From an uncultured Clostridium sp. (GTDB taxonomy: Bacteria > Bacillota > Clostridia > TANB77 > CAG-508), in NCBI GenBank assembly GCA_900554635.1, contig USHY01000010.1, positions 1 to 34,219 of the forward strand: 34,219 nucleotides of DNA, written 5' to 3'. Below the pieces are notes generated by a model. It was not told the origin of the DNA, made no database searches, and saw only the letters and a program-made list of their open reading frames with translations. Shown here in pieces: positions 31,146-34,219 of the stretch; position 1 is the first letter of the stretch, and every line of letters starts with the position of its first letter. Made by a program: the position numbers and the translations under genes.

Positions 31146-32580
31146 TTATGTTTCATTTTTTAAAACTGTTGGTATAGTAATTACAACCTCTGTGCCTTGG
31201 CCTACATTGCTCTTTATATCAATTCTTCCAGAGTTTTTATCTAGTATTTCTTTGGCAATTGATAATCCGAAGCCCTGTTCCACCCATTTTTCTTGTCCTA
31301 GCTTTGTCCACTCTATAAAATCTTTCAAATATTCTTTCTAGGTCTTTTTCTGGAATTCCAATTCCATTATCTATTATTTTGATATAAGCATCATTATACA
31401 CAAAGCCAACATATATTTTTATTGTTCCACCTTCTTCAGTATATTTTATGCTGTTTGATAGAATGTTTAGTACAACTCTTTCTATACCATCTTTATCTGC
31501 ATAAACCATTGGAACATTTGCTGTTACAAAGCACTCTACTTTTTGCTTTTTCTTATCAATTTCAATTTGTAGATTTTCCTGGCAAGATTTTACTAGTTCC
31601 CCTAAATTAAATTCTACTTTTTCCCATCTTGTTGCTTCATTGTCATATTTTGAAAGTGTTAGTAAATCGTTTACTAGTTTAGTCATTCGAACTGCTTCAG
31701 TGCTTATAACTTTTAAAAATTTTTCTTGCATTTCTGGGTCATACTCTGAGTTTGATAATGTTTCTGAATATCCCAAAATTGATGTCAAAGGAGTTTTTAA
31801 TTCGTGTGATACATCAGCAATAAACTCTTTTCTCATATTGTCAAGTTTAACATGTTCTGTAATATCCTGAATTAATACTATTACTCCTGCTGGTCTGTCT
31901 AATTCATTTTTAAATGATGCAAAAAATATTTTTAGATATTTATCATTAATGTTTATTCTGGTTTCAGATGTTGTCCAATTTTCTAAATAAATAATCTTTT
32001 CTAAGTTAATATCTGAATCTATTTTTCCGAAAATTGATTCAAAGTTTTTGCTTGTTTCAGGTATTTCTAGTAATTTAATAGCAGCTGGGTTTATGTGCAT
32101 TATGTTGCCTTCCAAGTCGAATGCAATTATACCATCATTCATATGTTGTAGTATTGTTTCAATTTGTTTTTTTTGCCTTGTTACCTCATTTAAGTTTTTC
32201 TTTAATCCTGCTGTCATGGCTTCAAAAGCATTAATTAAGCAATCTATTTCAGTATTTCTTTTTGATGTAGTAAATTGAACTTTTTGCTCTTCATTTTCAG
32301 TTATCTTTTCTGCACTTTTAATAAGTTTATATATAGGTTTTGTTATAATTTTTGATGTAAACCAAATTGTTACAGCAGAAATGATTATGAAAGATACTAT
32401 CATTGCAATAATAATTAATATGTTTTCATTTATCATCTTTTCAGATATATTGGTTGCTTTCATTGTCTGTATAGAAAAAGTACCATAACCAATTAACATT
32501 AAAATTGCCAAAATCATAATTATAAGAATTATTCTAACTTGTACACTTTTAAACATTATTTTGCAGTATTCCTTTCTCAT
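31146..32580 (-). CDS. walK: Sensor histidine kinase WalK/PhoR-like, read through a +1 frame break
   Basis: Membrane sensor kinase paired with the WalR-like regulator; WalK controls cell-wall metabolism in Firmicutes and is usually essential. Domains: TM1 (about 16-36), a very short extracytoplasmic loop, TM2 (about 53-74), HAMP, PAS (about 136-245), HisKA with phosphorylated H259 (DVSHELKTP), and HATPase with N376 (LNILSNSIKY) and the G1 box DNGIGI. The zero frame breaks inside the G2 box at CTT CGG A (31272-31266) and ends 10 codons later. Skipping the C gives GGTGLGLSIAKEI and the proper C-terminus at 31146, 477 aa in all. Without recoding the ATP lid would be destroyed. Start 32580 overlaps the walR stop (ATGA); ATG at residue 9 is an alternative. 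Confidence 0.9.
31266..31272 (-). other. Candidate +1 recoding site CTT-CGG-A in walK
   Basis: CGG is codon 438 of the zero frame. GGA in the +1 frame supplies the second glycine of the G2 box (GTGLGLS), essential for ATP binding. The site resembles the yeast Ty1 +1 shift site CUU-AGG-C in form: a slippery CUU before a poorly decoded arginine codon. Confidence 0.6.
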
Positions 32581-33329
32581 TCTTCTGATTGTTCTGTTCT
32601 TATGTAATAGCCAATACCTCTTTTTGTTGCAAGAATCTTTGGTGTTGAAGCATCTTTTTCTATTTTACCTCTTATTCTTCTTACTGTAACATCTACTGTT
32701 CTTATATCTCCATAATATTCATAGCCCCAAACTACTTCTAGTAATTTTTCTCTAGTTACCACTTGTCCATTTTGGAGTGCTAAATATTTTAGAACTTCAA
32801 ATTCCCTTATTGTTAAATCTATAGTTTTATTACCAATTTTTGCTTCTATCTTTTCTAAGTCTAGTGTCAAATCTCCAACTTTGATTATTTTGTTTTTGTC
32901 TGTCGTTTTTAAACGCTGTGAAGTTGAAACAAATTCTGTTTTTACTTCAGATTTTCTTAAATTTGCTTTTATTCTTGCCATTAGTTCCCTTACGCTAAAT
33001 GGTTTAGTAATATAATCATCTGCACCTAGTTCTAATCCTAGTATTTTATCTATTTCTTCATCTTTGGCTGTAAGCATAAGAATTGGAACATTTAATTTAC
33101 TTTTTATTTTTTTGCAAACAGTTAGTCCATCCATTTTGGGTAGCATAATGTCTAGTAGAATTAAATCAGGTTTAGATTTTAATGCTATGTCTACTGCTGC
33201 AATTCCATCATTTGCTTCTAAAGTATTATATCCCTCTTTTTTCAAATTATATACTAATATGTCGACGATAGGTTGTTCATCATCAACTATTAAAATTGTC
33301 TTTTGATTTTCATTTTCTACTCTTTCCAT
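32577..33329 (-). CDS. walR: Response regulator WalR-like (OmpR family)
   Basis: 250-aa transcription factor. The receiver domain (about 10-125) has the acidic pair DD (16-17), phosphorylated D60 in LILLDIMLP and the lysine in YITKPF. The winged-helix domain contains LTIREFEVLKYLALQNG and VWGYEYYGDIRTVDVTVRRIRGKIE, very close to WalR/YycF. A spacer of about 35 residues links the two. ATG follows TAGGAGGAGGAA. It forms one operon with walK (4-nt overlap), so the pair is coexpressed. Confidence 0.95.
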   Translation of the reverse strand: MERVENENQKTILIVDDEQPIVDILVYNLKKEGYNTLEANDGIAAVDIALKSKPDLILLDIMLPKMDGLTVCKKIKSKLNVPILMLTAKDEEIDKILGLELGADDYITKPFSVRELMARIKANLRKSEVKTEFVSTSQRLKTTDKNKIIKVGDLTLDLEKIEAKIGNKTIDLTIREFEVLKYLALQNGQVVTREKLLEVVWGYEYYGDIRTVDVTVRRIRGKIEKDASTPKILATKRGIGYYIRTEQSEE

Positions 33330-33386
33330 AAGGTTCCTCCTCCTACGAAAAAAATACCATAATAATTCAAATTTTTTCTATACTAA

Positions 33387-33415
33387 TTTATATCATATAT
33401 CTTGAATTTATACAA
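33387..33415 (-). promoter_or_regulatory. Promoter of walRK
   Basis: On the minus strand TTGTAT (33415-33410), a 17-bp spacer and TATAAA (33392-33387), about 57 bp before the walR start. Confidence 0.55.
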
Positions 33416-33433
33416 GTTATTTTACGAATTTTC

Positions 33434-33470
33434 CCAAAAAAGTGGTGCTTTTATGGAAGCACCACTTTTA
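33434..33470 (-). terminator. Terminator of the tRNA-Trp gene
   Basis: Perfect 13-bp stem AAAAGTGGTGCTT (33438-33450) with AAGCACCACTTTT (33457-33469), 6-nt loop, with TTTTTT following on the minus strand. Confidence 0.9.
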
Positions 33471-33491
33471 AAAATATGTGTCTAAACAAAA

Positions 33492-33566
33492 TGGCAGGGG
33501 TAGAAGGATTCGAACCCTCACAAGCGGTTTTGGAGACCGATGTGCTACCATTGACACTATACCCCT
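33492..33566 (-). tRNA. trnW: tRNA-Trp (anticodon CCA)
   Basis: 75-nt cloverleaf: acceptor AGGGGTA with TACCCCT, discriminator G and an encoded CCA end; D arm with loop CAATGGTA; anticodon loop CTCCAAA giving CCA for UGG; T loop TTCGAAT. The outermost anticodon-stem pair (27-43) is a T-C mismatch. Stand-alone gene with its own terminator. The anticodon is the ordinary one, so this tRNA does not explain the CGG anomaly elsewhere in the window. Confidence 0.93.
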
Positions 33567-33639
33567 ATTTGTAATACCTAATTATATTATCATAAAATAG
33601 AAAAATATGCAATAGTTATTTGCACATTTTTTCTATTTT

Positions 33640-34074
33640 TTATTCCGATGTATTTACAACATACTCCATTATTCTTTCTTTTCCATTTATGGAAACTTCA
33701 AGTTTTAAAATTTGTTTTGTAGTTTTTTCTTCAACTGTTGCATTAAATAATGTTACATTATCTATTACCTCTATATTATCATTTAAGTAAACTGCTAATT
33801 CACTAGAATCATATGTATAAGTATTTCCATTTGTAAAAACTATTTTTTGAGTTGTTGTTTCATCTATATTAATACTATTTCCACTTGTTTTAGTTTCTTC
33901 TAACATCTGTAGGTTGATTTTATCAAATTTACTATCCTGTATGGTTTTTGTATCTATATCACTAAGGTTTCTTCTAAAATGTATAGAAAGAGAGGTTAAA
34001 ACCGCTAGTATTGTTATTGTTAAAATTACATACCCCATTAAAGATACTAATGTTATTCCTTTATTATTATTCAC
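33640..34074 (-). CDS. Pilin-like protein with type IV prepilin N-terminus
   Basis: 144 aa beginning MNNNKGITLVSLMGY, followed by a long hydrophobic helix (about 11-30). This is a prepilin peptidase motif: cleavage after Gly6, mature protein starting Ile-Thr-Leu-Val. The usual Glu at mature position 5 is Ser. The globular part is Thr- and Asn-rich (NIDETTTQKIVFTNGNTYTYDSSE) and beta-like, as in pseudopilins. GTG 34074 is chosen because AAAGGAGG lies 8 nt upstream and the motif begins four residues later; a longer frame from 34125 would put 17 unlikely residues ahead. It lies just upstream of tRNA-Trp. Confidence 0.72.
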   Translation of the reverse strand: MNNNKGITLVSLMGYVILTITILAVLTSLSIHFRRNLSDIDTKTIQDSKFDKINLQMLEETKTSGNSINIDETTTQKIVFTNGNTYTYDSSELAVYLNDNIEVIDNVTLFNATVEEKTTKQILKLEVSINGKERIMEYVVNTSE

Positions 34075-34219
34075 TTGTAGTTCCTCCTTTGTTTTTATTA
34101 TCTGTAAAAATAATATCATTATCATAAAAAAAAGTCAATATTTTTTAATTTTTTTTCAAAAACTTGTCAATGATTTTTGAAAATGTCCCAAAAATTTTTA
34201 AACATAAGCCCTAAAAATT

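Noticed and set aside
17763..32580. Reassignment of CGG to another amino acid (known in some low-GC bacteria) as the explanation of the split genes.
   Set aside because: A changed meaning of CGG would keep the frame. Here the downstream coding sequence lies in the +1 frame, so a frame change or four-base reading is required.
1..34219. CRISPR arrays, rRNA genes, insertion sequences and a replication origin.
   Set aside because: I saw no regularly spaced repeats, rRNA sequence, transposase or DnaA-box cluster in the window.

Overview
The window is AT-rich chromosomal DNA from an anaerobic, endospore-forming Firmicute, most likely an uncultured member of the Clostridia. The evidence is the sporulation genes (spoIIM, yabP, yabQ), oxygen and peroxide defence based on flavodiiron protein, rubredoxin and rubrerythrin, a 2[4Fe-4S] ferredoxin, a WalRK-type two-component system and strong GGAGG ribosome binding sites. 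I cannot name the genus from sequence alone.

Layout. 1-4.4 kb (+): an oxidative-stress cluster of flavodiiron protein FprA, a 45-residue rubredoxin, a Fur/PerR regulator broken by a 17-bp tandem duplication, rubrerythrin, and a rubredoxin fused to an FMN glutamate-synthase-like domain. 4.4-5.3 kb: a triple zinc-ribbon protein and a promoter-to-terminator unit of about 107 nt that looks like a small RNA. 5.4-9.5 kb (+): spoIIM, yabP, yabQ, divIC, rho and a DUF2238-like membrane protein. 9.5-12.7 kb: an accessory stretch with about 450 bp of non-coding DNA, two unrecognised genes and a tyrosine recombinase. 12.7-16.7 kb: guaA and guaB, convergent, with a higher-GC WG-repeat-like gene between them. 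16.8-19.1 kb (-): xerD and miaB. 19.2-21 kb: a lipoprotein, a small conserved-looking protein and a zinc-ribbon protein. 21-25.3 kb (-): gltD-like, der, plsY and gpsA in one operon. 25.3-28.2 kb (-): nadD-like, a P-loop kinase, a small membrane protein and glmM. 28.4-33.3 kb (-): walR, walK, lepB, holB, ricT and a ferredoxin. 33.4-34.1 kb (-): a pilin-like protein, then tRNA-Trp and its terminator.

The most striking observation is a shared pattern of +1 frame breaks. Three unrelated and otherwise well-preserved genes, miaB, the gltD-like gene and walK, are each split by one extra base. In every case the zero-frame sequence at the break is NNN CGG A, and skipping the C restores the full-length protein by reading GGA. 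I checked by eye every CGG triplet on the coding strand of the genes called here. These three were the only in-frame CGG codons I found. This suggests either +1 recoding at CGG-A (a frameshift or four-base decoding as glycine), tolerated across the genome because CGG is otherwise unused, or a systematic sequence error. The perR break is of a different kind, a 17-bp slippage duplication.
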